Below, piece after piece: positions 12,701 through 27,700 of a DNA stretch of 64,000 bases (its first letter is position 1; each line of letters opens with the position of its first letter). The notes below the pieces were generated by a model, which saw only the letters and a list, made by a program, of their open reading frames with translations, did no database searches and was not told where the DNA came from. A program made the translations under genes and the position numbers. The stretch comes from Nectonema munidae (lineage: Eukaryota > Nematomorpha > Nectonematoida > Nectonematidae), in the NCBI GenBank assembly GCA_030549495.1, contig JAUIRK010000567.1, positions 1,086,001-1,150,000 of the forward strand. Direction: 5' to 3'.

Positions 12701-15700
12701 GTTAAATAAAGCTGAAAATGATTCATGTAATGATAGTAATCTTCAAGTGTCACACAATAAATATTTTAAATTCTGCAATATCACATATAATGACATACTG
12801 AACACAGTTAAGCACCTAAAAAATAGAAATGCATCGGATATATGTGTGGTATTTCAGTTAAAATGGTGAAATTGATTATTATAAACACTTTAGTAAAACC
12901 TCTACATTTACTATATAACAAATGTATATCCTTAAGAAGAGGAGGAGTTTATTTTTGTCTTTCTGTTTGTTAGGTGCTGTTGTTAATCCCTAGATTACAC
13001 TATCTCATAGCTTTAGGAGGAGTTTTGAGAAGGAGTTTATTTTTGTCTTTCTTTTAAGGTATGTAAAATACTACCTATAGCGAAAAAAGGAGGTAAAAAA
13101 TCAGCAATAGAAAACTATATATGCATTGTGTCTGTTTTTGCAAAAATATTGGAGAAAATACTTTATAATGAAATATATAATTACCTTGAGTTCAATTTTA
13201 TATTCAATGAATTGCAATTCTGTTCTTATATCTGGAGTTATAGAAAATTGGGACAAAGGTCATAGCTCACTATGCATGCATATTTTTAGATCTAAAAGCT
13301 GCATTTGATTGTCTGAATCACGAGTTTTTATTAAATAAACTTACTAGCTATAATTTTGACCAAACAACCGTAGATCTAATGCAAAGTTTTTTAAACAGCA
13401 GAAAGTTCTCAGTTTTTTCTAAAGAAAATTTCTCTGATATATATTCTTGTAGTTCTGTGGGAGTACCGCAAATGTCTTCTTTAGGGTCCCTTTTGTTTAT
13501 TGTATACATATAAATAAAATATTGAATGTCATTAACAAAGATATATGTAGAGCATACGCGTTTGCTGATGACATAGTTCTTGTATTTAAAGTTGAAGATT
13601 TTTCCAGTTTGGAAAGAATTAATGAGAGACTTTCCTTTGTAAATAAGTTGTTTGTTAATTATGATAAATCTAAATGCATGTTGCTTTCAAAGAAAAAAAA
13701 GCTTTTGTCTTTAATGTAAGAATTGGCAATCATGTTATCAAGATGTTGGAGAATTTTAACTTGTTAGGCATTATGATTGATGATAAAGTAGTTTGGGATG
13801 CACAAATTGACTCAGTATGTAATAAGTTGAGTTTTCGGTTATCTAGGTTTATAAGTTGGAATCATCTTCCTGTAAAAATTAAAACCACGGCTTAGAAAGC
13901 ATTGTTTTACCAGTTTTAAACTATTCACTTGTTAATTGGGCGCACGTAAAACTTGACAGAATACTAAGAATTCAAAAGAAAATCTTAAGATCAGCTTTAA
14001 ATCTGAAGTATAATGAGCATAGGAGCCGGCATTTCTATTTGATTGATGTTTTAAAAATACAAGAGCTTTACAGCTATAGAATAATGAATTCTTACTACGA
14101 TTTGACTCATTGTTTTTTCAAAATAAACTCATGTTCATCCATTAAATACATAACTACAACACGAGAACAAAATGTGATTATTTTAATTGTAGGACTAATT
14201 CTAAAAAATGCAGACAAGACTTGGGATTGAAAATTATAGAAATGATCAAAAATAATGGAGAATTAACATCATAGAGCATATTCAATATGCATTTCAATTT
14301 AAAAAAAATGAAATATCACTCAAATTAGTATATTTTTAAAATTAAATATATGCATATATTCTCATAACCTGTACGGTTGAACGTGGGTAGACAACTTGCG
14401 TGTTTTTCTTTCTTTCTTTTGTTTAAAGTCTACATCAAAAGTTTCATATATATAATCTTCATACTATTAATTTATAATCACAATCAATAAAGCCATCAGA
14501 TATCTCTTCAAAATCATGATTGGTTTATTTAGGATTTTTAACACGCACACATGCACTCACTTTTGGCACGCAAATCGCACTCGACCTACTCTCAAAAATA
14601 GACTCTTAGTGACCCGTACCGTCTTTGAGAAACTGAATAAAACACAAATCTCAGATATTTACGGTGAGATAAAACATCTAAGTTACAATATTTGGCATTA
14701 TTGGCACACGCATACAATTCGTCAAAAAGAAATAAAATTGTATATCTTTGCAATTTTGCATCTGATACTTATAAAATTGTGCTAAAGCGTGTTTGAATCC
14801 TTATAGTTCTTATAACGATGATTTGTATTAACATACCATGGAAAAATATGGAACCATAGAACAATGTGGTTATGACAACTGCATTACAAAATTTTGAAGT
14901 ATCCACGAGAGTGATATATTTTCTTCAGAAGCCTTTAAAAAGAAGTTTGAAATATCAGGTACAATCAAAAAGTCTTAGATGGCGATAGATTAAATAATTC
15001 AGATGATACTCAATCAATAATCCAATCAATATATAAGATGATAATCAATCAATAATCACTGTATTATTTTTACTTTTATTTACAGAACATTAGAAGACTT
15101 AAAATATTTTAGAACCCTTGAAAAATAGAAATTGCGAAAAGATGAAAGCATTAACGATGACAATCATTTTATCTTTGCTAACAATTTAATAATATCATAA
15201 AAAGACCTTTTCAACTTCAGCCCGAGATAGGTTCAAGTCAGCATCTGCTTTATCATAGGCTAATTTAGCTCTGATATCTTCTTTATATGTTTTTTCATAG
15301 AATTTGATTGACTGAAATAAGGAAATGTTTATTAAAGATATAAAAGTCTGTCCACATTTTATCCTACCTTGTTCAAAAATTCTTCATCTTCCTGAAGCTT
15401 TTGTCTTAACTTTATACCTTCGTGAACAGTCTAGAAATAGAAAAATAAAAACCTTCCAAAATTCATACGTTAAGAGCAATATCATTCATCATTTCCAGAA
15501 TAAAAAGTTCTGAATATGATGAAAGCAAGATTTTTAAATGGTGAAAGTAAAATTTTTCTTCGTTTACAAAAATATTTTTGAATGCATACAAGAATTTAAA
15601 TCCACAACTATATTTAAATGTGTTTAATAAACATTTGTTTTTATTATAACGATAATCTAAATACATTTTTGTAATAATTATTGCTGATAAAGGTAAAGGT

Positions 15701-18700
15701 ACCGTGGGTGTTTTTCAAGTTCCGCTAAAAAAAATTTCATTACCCTAAAAAATATGACAAATATCTAGCATTCATAATAATTTCTTTCATGAAAAAGTAA
15801 TGTGTATAGATGTGGCTTGACAAATACATCATATGTTTTCCTTTCGCCTTGAAGCAGATTAATCTGATAGTTAGTTCGAAAATTAGCCCCAACCCTAAAA
15901 TTTTTGTTTGGCGCGGGCACTGCGCCCCTTATATGATAAAGTATAATTTTCGTGTTTAATTTACTATTAAAGAGTTAAAAGGAAAAAATTTATTGATTAC
16001 AGTACAATAAAATAAGTTAAATATATAATCTCATAACCTGTACGGTTGAACGCGGGTAGACAACTTGCGTGTTATCTCCAACCCGTATATTACGATGATT
16101 CTTCTCCAACCTGTATTCTACGATGATTCATCTCCAACCTCTATACTACGATCTTTCATCTCCAACCTGTATACTACCATGATTCATCTCCAACCTGTAT
16201 ACTACGATGGTTTCTATTCCATGTACAAATAACTAGGGAGACAATGTTCAACTTTCTGTTCACATTCTGCTAGATGTAAGATTTGATATACCTCATTCGG
16301 GGAGACGATGCTACATAAGTTATTACCTATATACATTATACCTGTATACTACGATGGTTCATCTCCAACCTGTATACCGCAATAATTCATCTCCAACCTA
16401 TCAGTTCATATTTTGCTAGATGTAAGATTTGATATACCTCATTCGGGGAGAGGATGTTAGATAAGTTATTAATTTTTTCACGATATTAAATAATTTATTT
16501 TATCAAATAATCAAAATAAAATTCTGTAATCAAAGAATCGAAAAATATTCTTTAAAAAATCAATAAATATCAAACTTTCTGTTCATATTTTGCTACCTCA
16601 TAGCTTCAATACTTATTGAGAAAAATTGATTAAAACACATATTTTGATCTATTTATCTTCTCTTTAGAAATTTATATGCAGTAAACAATAATAAAAATAA
16701 TATTTATCCAAAACATATTTTTTTCGAATCAAAGTGTAAATCAAACCCGCACTTAAATTTTGGATGATTATTCAAAAGAAGTAAAAAACTAATGTTAATT
16801 TATAAAAAACCAAAAACTAAAATGATTTTATAAAAATCTAAAAATAAATAGTGGACTACGATTATCCAACAAAACTTGTACATTCGATCTACATTTTTAA
16901 CTTCAAAAATAATTTTAAATTTATTAGAAAAACATTATACTGACCAATAAAAAAAACGAAGGTTAATTTATAAAAAAAATGGAAAAACTAATACTATTTT
17001 ATAAAAATCTACAAATAAATTTAGATTCCGAGAGTAGAGTCGCTTTATAATTGTGCTGGAAATTGTCACATAATATAGGTAAAAATTTGTCCTAATGAAA
17101 GGAGCTTTAGTTTAAAATGCATCCCTTATCTGCTAATTAATGGTATGAAGCCCATGGAAAATAAAAACAGTAAAAGGTATTTCTTAAGTACTTGTTATAT
17201 AAGTAATGTATTCTGAAAGCCCATAAAAAATGCTTTAATTTGGTATATCGCATGATGCATTTTGTTGAGAAATGTGAAAGTTATAAGCGTTTTAATATTT
17301 GACTAAGATTTAAGCTAGGAACACTACAAATAAACTAAGCGTACACTAGCCCGATAAAATAAACCACACACGCGTGCTAAAGATGTGGTGAAGCGTATGC
17401 GAGATAAGAATTCACTGCGCTCACAAACGCGTAATGCAACATGTGTTCATCTTTCTTCGCATAGTTATGCTCTAAAATCAATCAATAATGTGATTTATTA
17501 TTCGCACACTGTCGGTATAAATATAACGAATGCTCTTCGTTAAAAATTAGAAAGGTTGTATCTAAACTAAATAAAAGTAGACTACGATTATCCAACAAAA
17601 TTCGTACATTCAATCGACAAAACCACACACGCGTGCTAAAGATGTGGTGAAGCGTATGTTAGATAAGAATTCACTGCGCTCACAAACGCGTAATGCAACA
17701 TGTGTTAATTTCGCATAATTATGCTCTAAAATCAATCAATAATGTGATTTATTCTTCGCACACTGTCGGTATAATTTTTAACGAATGCCCTTCGTTAAAA
17801 ATTAGAAAGGTTGTATCTAAACTAAATAAAAGTAGACTACGATTATCAAACAAAACTCTTACATTTAATCGACATTTTTCACTTGAAAAATAATTTAAAA
17901 TTTATTAGAAAAATATTATACTGACCTATACTACTGACCCATAAAAAGTAAAAAATATATATTAATTTTCGACAGTTTTATTTAACTATGACATTTTAAA
18001 ATGTTAAAAACCATATTCTACCTTTGTGAATATAAAATTTTGAAGAAATAATATATAAACTCATCACGTTAATTATTGGTATTTTTTGAAACTAGATAAA
18101 AGTTGACTGACCTCACATAAAAGCGGATTTTGGAAAAATAAAAATATATTTATTTGTAAAACCTAGCCTATTTTACCCATAAAGAGTATAGCTTCAAATC
18201 TTGTACATTCGATCAACATTTTTCACTTCAAAAATAATTTAAAATTTATTAGAAAAACATTATACTGACCTATACTACTGACCCATAAAAAGTAAAAAAT
18301 ATATATTAATTTTCGACAGTTTTCTTCAACTATGAAATTTTAAAATGTGAAAAATCATATTTTACCTTTGTGAATATAAAATATTCAAAAAATATTTTAT
18401 AAATTAAGAACGTTAATTATAATTGGTATTTTTTGAAACTAGATAAAACTTGACTGACCTCACATAAAAGCAGATTTTGGAAAAATAAAAATATATTTAT
18501 TTGTATAACCTAGCCTATGTTAACCACAAAGAGTATACCTTTCCAATGACACCATTTTCATTTAATTTTTTTTTTAAAAAAGACACATTATGCTTAAACA
18601 AAAAGGTGGTCCGTAATTTTTTCAAAAATTTAGACAAAATTTTTCAAAGTAATGTCCATTTATTAAAATTTGTTAAAACTTTTGCAAAAATAAATTATTC

Positions 18701-21700
18701 TAGAGTATGTAGCAAACGATAAGCTTTCTAATGATATATATATCATGAAAAAGAAATATTGAAAAACAGTTTAATTCTTTCTTCAAATCAAACAAGTAAA
18801 AATTTTCAAAAAGTAGTATTGGTATTATTATTATTATTATTATATATTACATATTTCAACCAATCATATAGTTTTTATGAAATAAAACTGCAATTTCAAA
18901 GTTAAATTTTTTTAACTTTTAGGTAGAATTTTTGAAATGTGGCTTTCAATATGTATGTAAAATATTTTTTGAAAATTTTTATTTTAAGTATATTTTTTAA
19001 GCATTTTACGATTTACACATTTAAATATATAATATAATCTCATAACCTGTACGGTTGAACGCGGGTAGACAACTTGCGTGTTATCTCCAACCCGTATATT
19101 ACGATGATTCTTCTCCAACCTGTATTCTATGATGATTCATCTCCAACCTGTATACTACGATGATTCATCTCCAACCTGTATACTACGATGATTCATCTCC
19201 AACCTGTATACTACGATGATTCATCTTCAACCTGTATACTACGATGGTTTCTATTCCATGTACAAATAACTAGGGAGACAATGTTCAACTTTCTGTTCAC
19301 ATTCTGCTAGATGTAAGATTTGATATACCTCATTCGGGGAGACGATGCTACATAAGTTATTACCTATATACATTATACCTGTATACTACGATGGTTCATC
19401 TCCAACCTGTATACCGCGATAATTCATATCAAAGAATCGAAAAATATTTTTTAAAAAATCAAAAAATATCAAACTTTCTGTTCATATTTTGCTACCTCAT
19501 ACGATGTTACAAAAGTTATTACCTATACTTTGCAATTTGCACGATTTTAAATATTATATTTGTCGAATAATCAAAGAATCGAAAAATGTTCAAATCAAAA
19601 AATATTTATTCTTTTTAAATATATCGTTGGCTCCCCTTACTTTTAAAATTGAAAGATAAACCTAGTCTTTAATAATTAATTTTTATCAAATTATGCACGT
19701 ATGAAACTAAAAGTAAGGGGAGCCAACGATATATTTAAAAAGAATAAATATTTTTTGAACTTCCATTCAGAAAAAGAAAACGTATCACATGTAGAAACTA
19801 TAGGCCAATAAATATCATTAGCATTTTGTCAACGATTTTCGAAATAATTATGTACAAAAAAAATATGCAATTTTTCCAAAGCAATTATTTATTCTACCCT
19901 AAACAGTTTCCTTTCAAAAAACTTCACATAGTACTACGCATTTGAATAGTCTCCTTCTCGACAACATTTATGATAACTTGGATAAAATAAGAATCATATC
20001 TTGTGTTTACTCCATGATTTTTCAAAAGCCTTCGATACTACATGATTTTGATGAAAAATCACTATCAATACTCAATTCTTACTTTTCTCAGCGCAAACAA
20101 ATAGCTTATATAAATGTTGTATAAAAACTGGTGCTGCACAGGGATCATTGCTTGGTCCTATTTATAAATTCTGTTTGACTGCGATCATCTTCTTTTTGCA
20201 GATGATTTTACTTTACTATTTTCAGCCGTATGACAATAATTATAACTCAAATATTAATTCCAATTTAAAGGATATTTTTGGGCAAATCTAAAGCTATGTA
20301 TTTTGTCATAATAGAGATGGGCATAATTTTTTTAATCTTGAGTTTGAGTTAATGAAGAAATTTAATTTTTTAGGACTACGACACTAAAATGGCACGATCA
20401 TATATCTTGCTCTCTGACCTTTAATGTAATATATAAAGGAAACTTTTTTCATTGTTTGTTTTAAATTTGCGTGATAAATAAAATATTAACTTACTTACTT
20501 GCTCACTTAGTAAGAAGTCATTTTAATCTTTTGTACAAACATGTGAAATCTTCTTGCTTTCTGAGGCCAAGTGTTTACAATATCGATTTTTGTGAGAATA
20601 TGCTATCAACATCTTCTGAAATTACTTCAGTACGGGATAAGGATGCATATTTTTAATTTTAAAACTTTCTAATCTTCTGTACTTAGTCTCTTTTTTATTT
20701 GGATTTCGTATAATTCATACTGGGAAAGTTCTTTCACAAAAATCGATATAACAAACTTTCTCAAAGGCAATCAAAGACAATCCAAATCCATGTTAATGTA
20801 CCATCAACGGAGATACATTATTCTTTTGAATAGCATCGACTTTTCGATACACAATGATTCAAATACACATTAAGTATCTAGAGCAGAAGTTCTCAAAGCC
20901 GCATGAGGCCCTCAATCTCCTTCTTTACGGTGGCAGAGTTGCAGAAAAAATTATGATAACAAAATCGTGTTTGAAAGAGTAAGAATTCGCAGTTAATGAT
21001 TTATTTAGTGTATTGTATATAGGTTATAGTTTTATATCTATGATGTGTTCTTACAATTGAACTGTACGCGCAATGTTCTTATCTATGTGCTATTAGACAC
21101 ATATTACACCCTTTCACATTGTATTACAATGCTATGTAGAAAGAGGTTGTTACTTTTATCAGTAAAGAATGCTGTTAAATTATATAGCAGTACATTGTAT
21201 TATGAATTCAGAAATTATAATAATAATTTCATTCATAATGTTTTATTTGTCTCGATACAAAATTTCAAAGTAAAGGGCAAATGCTTGTATGAAACTGTTC
21301 AAATTGTCTAAATTTATAGATGACCTACTTAGTGAATCTTGGGATATTGAAGAAGGATATGTTGTTGACACTTGTTATAGATTTTTTTTACAAAATTACA
21401 AAAATTAATGGAGTGATTTATTTCTCTTTGCTTAAACCTTAAATAAACAATGAGTGTAAATGGTATACGAAAGAATTAAGTGTTATGAAGATAAATAAAA
21501 ATAGATTATTCAGTTTGTATTGTAAAACTCGGGATAACGATGTTTATAAAAAATTCATAATATTAAGGAACCAATACAACAAGTTGGTTAAAAGAGCTAA
21601 TCAGACTTATTACCAATAATCATTTCATTATTGTAAAAATGACAACAAAAAATATGGAATATGATAAATTCACTAAGGCGTAATTCTAATCATTCCCGAA

Positions 21701-24700
21701 TTCATGTTGATCCAAATGACCTGAATGAAGATTTTTTGAAAAATGATAATCTAGCGTTGAACAATACACCATTTCTTACACATACCAGCTTCGATGAAAA
21801 AAACCTTTTATTTTGATGATATAACTGAAAGTCATATATTATGTGCTGCACAAAACTTTACTTCTTCTTCATCTTGTGGATGAGATGATATTTCCAACAA
21901 ATTGGGCAAAATTATAACTTTATATCTTAGTTCTAATCTTAAAGTTATATTTAATAAAATGATTGATGAGGAAACGTGTCTGGGTATGTTAAAAATCAAA
22001 AAAGTGACTTCTGTTTCTAAATCTGGAGATAAGAAAGATTAAATAATTATCGTCCTATAAGTTTAACACCTTTTTTTAGTAAATTGCTCGAAAAGATAAT
22101 TAATTTATAAAAGAATGGTGTGCTTCATTGATAAATATAAATTGATTAATGATGAACAGTTTGGTTTTAGATCTGGTTTATCCATCGATACAGCTCTTCC
22201 AGAAGTTGTTAATGAAATGTTTGCTTCTTATGATTATAAATATAAAAATTTATGTATATTCATAGGTTTCAGTAAAGAATTTGATAAAGTTAATCATAAA
22301 AAGTTACTTTTAAAATTGTATAATTTTGGTTTCAGAAGTAAATTTTTGAATTTCATTGAAATTTATCTAGAAAATCGTATGCAATATACTGTAGTAAATG
22401 GTCAAGCATAGACTAAATTGTTAGTTACAATTTACAACCTACAAACTAAACTAAAAACTAGTTAAACATGGAGTGCCACAGGGATCCATATTGGGACCTC
22501 TCTTTTTTTTATATATATATAAATGATATCTTTCAATTTAATAATGATTTATTTAAAGTATATATGTATGTGGATGACCTAGCAGTTTTGTATCGGTCTA
22601 AACTCTAAAGTATATTTATGTACTTTAGAGTATATTTATGATCTCATCATAAATATTAAAAAATCAAAGTACATAAAGTTCGGTAAGCGAAATTCTCTAA
22701 CATGTATAAATCTTCTTTTTGGTCCACCTCCAATGGTTCAAGCTACATCTTACAAATATCCAGGAATCGCTCTTGATTCTAATTTAGGTTTCAATGTCGT
22801 TAGGTCAGATATATAGATTCAAAAGTATGATTCCTGAAAAAGTTAGAGTATCTATCTATCATTCACTAATTGAATCTAAAGTATTATATGCTCATTATAT
22901 TTGGGTAAAATCCTCAATAGTTCATTTTAATAAATTAAATAAGAAAATAGATAAAGCTTTGAGATTTGTTGGCAATGATCATATAAATTTCATTGGCTTC
23001 TTTCATCTACAAGTGTAAATATGGTAATCATTACAAAAACTACTTTCCTATTACTGTAAATTAAGATGTAAGATGAAAAAATGATATAAAAATGAAAACT
23101 TACAACTAGACATAGTTTTTTTAACAGTGCTATCAAAGTATGGAACTCACTATACCAATTAAAATCAGGAAGAACATTAATTTGAAAAATTTTAAAGAAA
23201 GACTGAAGGAGTATTTACTCGGACGATGATACGAATCATTTAACTATTTGTGTATGTCAGTAAATATTATAATTATTTGAAACTGAATATATGCATGTGT
23301 CTTACACTCTAGCCTTTTCTTTGCCTATTTTTTAAGATTTAATACCTCACTGTTCAATTCACTTCAATCCTCTCAACTCATATTGAATATTTACAAGCAG
23401 GCAAATCAACACCGTCTTCTTTCAATATTGTTCTCTTATTTCTCTAGCATATATGCATACATGATCTGTTTATAGACTTTATAAAGTGTTTTTTGTATGT
23501 ACTATTGATTTTCCTTGAATATTTCATTGTTTTTCATAATGTCTGCTCTATTTTATATTGTTGAAATTAAGGGATTTCAGTAGCGGATTTTTCCTCATAT
23601 TATATTCAATAATTTGTTCCCTTTTTTTACAATTATGAACATACAAAAAAACTTGTTATCTTTTCCTTCAAAAATAAAAGTATTATTATTATTATCATCA
23701 TCAAAAAACGTAATATACTTTTCAATAAATTTAATAATTCAAAACTCTCAGAAATAAAGTCGCCAACTCTATAAAAACAGCTAAATACAGATACATTAAC
23801 CAAAAACATCCAAGTATTTAATAGTTCACCTTTAACTATTGGTAAAAAGTGTTGCTTATAAATTTCATATTCAACTCAATGAAATTTTCAAAGTATTTGG
23901 AATGAAGATTGTTGAAAAATTTGTTTCAATATTAAAATAGTCAATTTTTTCTTAAAAAACTATATACCGTGCTTGTTCTTCGCCACTACTTCTGTTACAC
24001 ATATATGGTATATAATACATATAAGGCACAGTGTATATTTTCTTTCACTGTAATTCTACTTACAAAGTTGACATCAGCTTTATTTCAAATAAGTCATTTC
24101 CCTACTTGAAATCAAAAAGATACAAAGATACACATATTCTAAAATGATCACAAGAAACTTTTTATACATGCAAACGATAATCTTATCGTTCCATTCAAAA
24201 TACTTTTTACTTCCTCAAGTGTTGATATACTGTGAAAAATAACACGTTTTTTTTCCGTCATTAGGTCGGACAGACACATTTTGAAACAACTTTATATAAT
24301 AGCGCTTTCTCTCCCATTTAACGAATTGTCATTGAAGTTTGTGCACAAAATTACTTTTCAACAATAAGTCTGCAAAAAAACATTTTTTTGTTATAAAATT
24401 TTTTATTAGTCAAATACAAATACTTTTATTCATGACCCTGAAAATACAAGTATATACTATTGCTCCCTCTACTCTTGTAGCATTTATTTAAGAGACTTTA
24501 CAAGGAAGAACAGGATTGTCTCCTGTGTACAACCTAAAAAGTAATTTGTGAATAAGTAAAATAAATATATAATTAATCGCAAGCAATGGAAAAGAAATGG
24601 CCTACCTTCTTACGTTCTTCTTTGAAAGATTTGACACACTCTACAAGCTTATTGATGATAAGAATAGTCAAATTTTCTGATATGATCTCATGCTGACCAG

Positions 24701-27700
24701 CGATATCATTCACTTCATCCAGTAACGTTGTGAAAGCCTTCATGCATGTGAAGCTTTAATTAAAACACACGCATCAATGACGATAGTAGATTCATTTATA
24801 AAAACTAGGTAAGGTATATTGCACAAGATTTCTCTACCAAATAAATAATAACAGCTAAAAAATTGAGCAAATTCAAATAAATGCGCATTTAGAATGAATA
24901 TAAAGTTATGATACGGAATTAACCCTTTGAGGCCAGAATTGTGAAGACTAATCGTCTACATTCTCTTATATATGTAATGAAGACAAATTTTAAATCTTGT
25001 AGCGGTAGTGTCACACTCGTCAACAAGTCATTGAAAAATTGTGATTATTATTTGCTACAAATGGATTTGACAAAGGTTTAACTAACAAAAAGACCGACAA
25101 TAAGCGCATGTGTATCTTGGGCGGCTAATATAAACAAATATATACATAGAATAGATCAAAATTGTTAGAAATCTAAAAAAAACTTTTAAAATTTGTTATC
25201 AATTCTAGTCGAAGTGGATTTTTAGCTGTCATTAAAAAAGTTTGTCACAGTACAACACGTGTGAAGCCTGAGATTCATTTGATAAGATTATTATTTAAAA
25301 TGAGGTTTGAATGGGGAGCTTGAGGGAGGGGCGTCGCTAAAACTTTTGCCCTGCGACACCATTGTAAATTTAGCCTTGCAGCGCCACATAGGCATGTGAG
25401 GGCGCTAGTTTCCCTATATTCTGCAAGATGTAATATAAGTGATTGTGTTATTTCTCCCAAAGAAGATATATTGAGAATGTAAAATGTCGTTTATGCAAAT
25501 GAATTTTTTCATTGAGTAAAAAAAGTACATAAAAATTTTTTTGAAGCAAAAATAAATATTGTTATTCAGAATAATGAAAGGAATCTAAAATAAAATATAT
25601 AAAAAGTAGAGTTTGAGCATCGCTGAATCGAGGTGTCAAAATGCGAATCTTCAAAAACAGTAAATATGAAATTTTTTTTAAAAATGTTAAAATATTTTCT
25701 GGTAGATTTGAATACACTGATTTCAATTTCCAGGTTATTTTTTGTGAAAAAAATTATTTCTCAATTTTTTCGCAGCTCAAAATTAGGGATTTTACACTTT
25801 CATCCCAAAATTTTTTAAATGAAAATTAAATTCCTTACAAATTGAGGTATAAAACATGGAAAAATGATGAAGATTTAATTTTTCAAAAATTTGTCGTAAA
25901 TAAAAGTCAGAAAATTGTTTTTTACCATATATGTTTATATATTAAGTATATTTTATGGATGTGCAAAAAAAATTGGAAAAATTTATGTAATTATTTATTT
26001 TATACGCTAAAATATCGTGAAAAATAGGGAAATCATGCACACAAAGCGATCGGCTAAAATTTTTGAAATTTTTTCAGAGAAAAAAAGTATGCCCTTTAAT
26101 ATAAGCATGATTTAAAATGTTAAAAAAAATTCTCTTTCTTTCAAAGTTAAAAATTGGGAAATTTTGACACAAAAATTTTATAGTAAGTAAATATTATTTA
26201 CCAAAACTAAATATTTTTCGAAATCTTAAAATATTAAAAAAATTTAAGGGACTATACATAGGATGCTATATAAATAAGAATAAAATTATTTTGTTTGATG
26301 CAAAATGACTTTTTTTTGACAAAAACTCTTTTTATAAAAATTTGAAAAAATTTGATTTTTTTGAGAATATCTTTTAGTTACAAAAGTACTTTAATCCTAT
26401 GAAAAAATTATTCATGCATCCCGTGGAAATTAAAAATGAGGTAAAATTTGAGGTCAAGTGCGGGTCAATGAACTCTACATGAAGTCATTTCACTGTAATA
26501 GGGTTACCGAAATGAGGTAGACCAAATTTTACAGCCTAAAAATCTTTTTTAATCATGGAGAAATTCAAAGCTTATTCACTAAGTGTCAAAAAAAGTTCGG
26601 GCAAATATAATACAGTAAACTCTCCTAAAACCAGACTCTCCAAAAACCGGAATTTATGAAAAACCGGAATATTTTTTTGGTCCCGAAATTTGCCTATACT
26701 TAATACGTTATGCCAACTAAAATAAACCGGAATTCGAAATTCCGAAAAAAAATTAGTCCGAACAGGGAAAATATTGTTCTTTAAACCGGGATTTGCGCTT
26801 AAATTCATGATATTTCTTGCTTTTGAGTTCATTATTATTTTTATACTTTTTACGTTTCATAAAACTAAAATGGTAATTTACTTTATTTTAAACTTGAAAA
26901 ATTCGCATTATATTTGAACGTTTTTTTATTTGTAGATAAATTAATTGAATTTTTGTGCACCTTTTCTTCATTGGTTTGAAAAGACAAAATGCCTAAAAGA
27001 AAAAGAAATTGAGCTTGACTTTCATTCAAAAATAAGTTTGATAAATGATGTTGAAAAAGGGTTGAGTGTTGCCGAGGCAAGAATAAAATACTCTTTAGGC
27101 AAGTCAACCATCTACAATATTTTGAAGGCTAAGGATAAATATAAAATTCAAAGCAAAGCATCATGTGCATCAAAATTTAGAGTAATTAAAACAAAGTTTA
27201 CTGATATTGATGAATTAATGCTTAGGTGGTTCAAAACTGCACGCGACAAGAATATTCCTCCTTCTGGAACCATAATAAGAGCTAAGGCCGAACAATTCGC
27301 AGAAAAAATGGATATTGAAAACTTTAAAGCTTCAGAAGGTTGGCTTAGCAAATGGAAAAAAAGACACGATATAAAGCAACTTACAGTTTGTGGAGAAAGG
27401 GGAGATGTAAATATGGAAGTTGTTAATGATTGGGAAAAGAGTATTCATCACTTATGCAAAGGGTATAAGCCGGAAAATATTTTTAATTGTGATGAGACTG
27501 GTTTATTTTTCGAGCTTTGCTGGACAAAACTTTATCCTTCAAAAATGATGATGTCAAAGGAATCAGGTTTTCTAAGGAGAGAATAACAATAATGTTGACT
27601 TGTAGCATGATTGGAGAAAAGGTAAAACAAATTTTTTTGAATATTTTTTCTAATTTTAAATCAAATTTGTTTTTTATAATTTAGTTAAAACCCTTGATAA

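Noticed and set aside
16028-19595. Two direct copies 3 kb apart as long terminal repeats of a retroelement.
   Set aside because: The copies contain a minisatellite, do not show TG..CA ends, and nothing like gag or pol lies between them. A solo head also occurs at 14360.
25275-25460. A 61-codon minus-strand frame over a GC-richer patch.
   Set aside because: No recognisable motif; the patch looks like an old repeat fragment.
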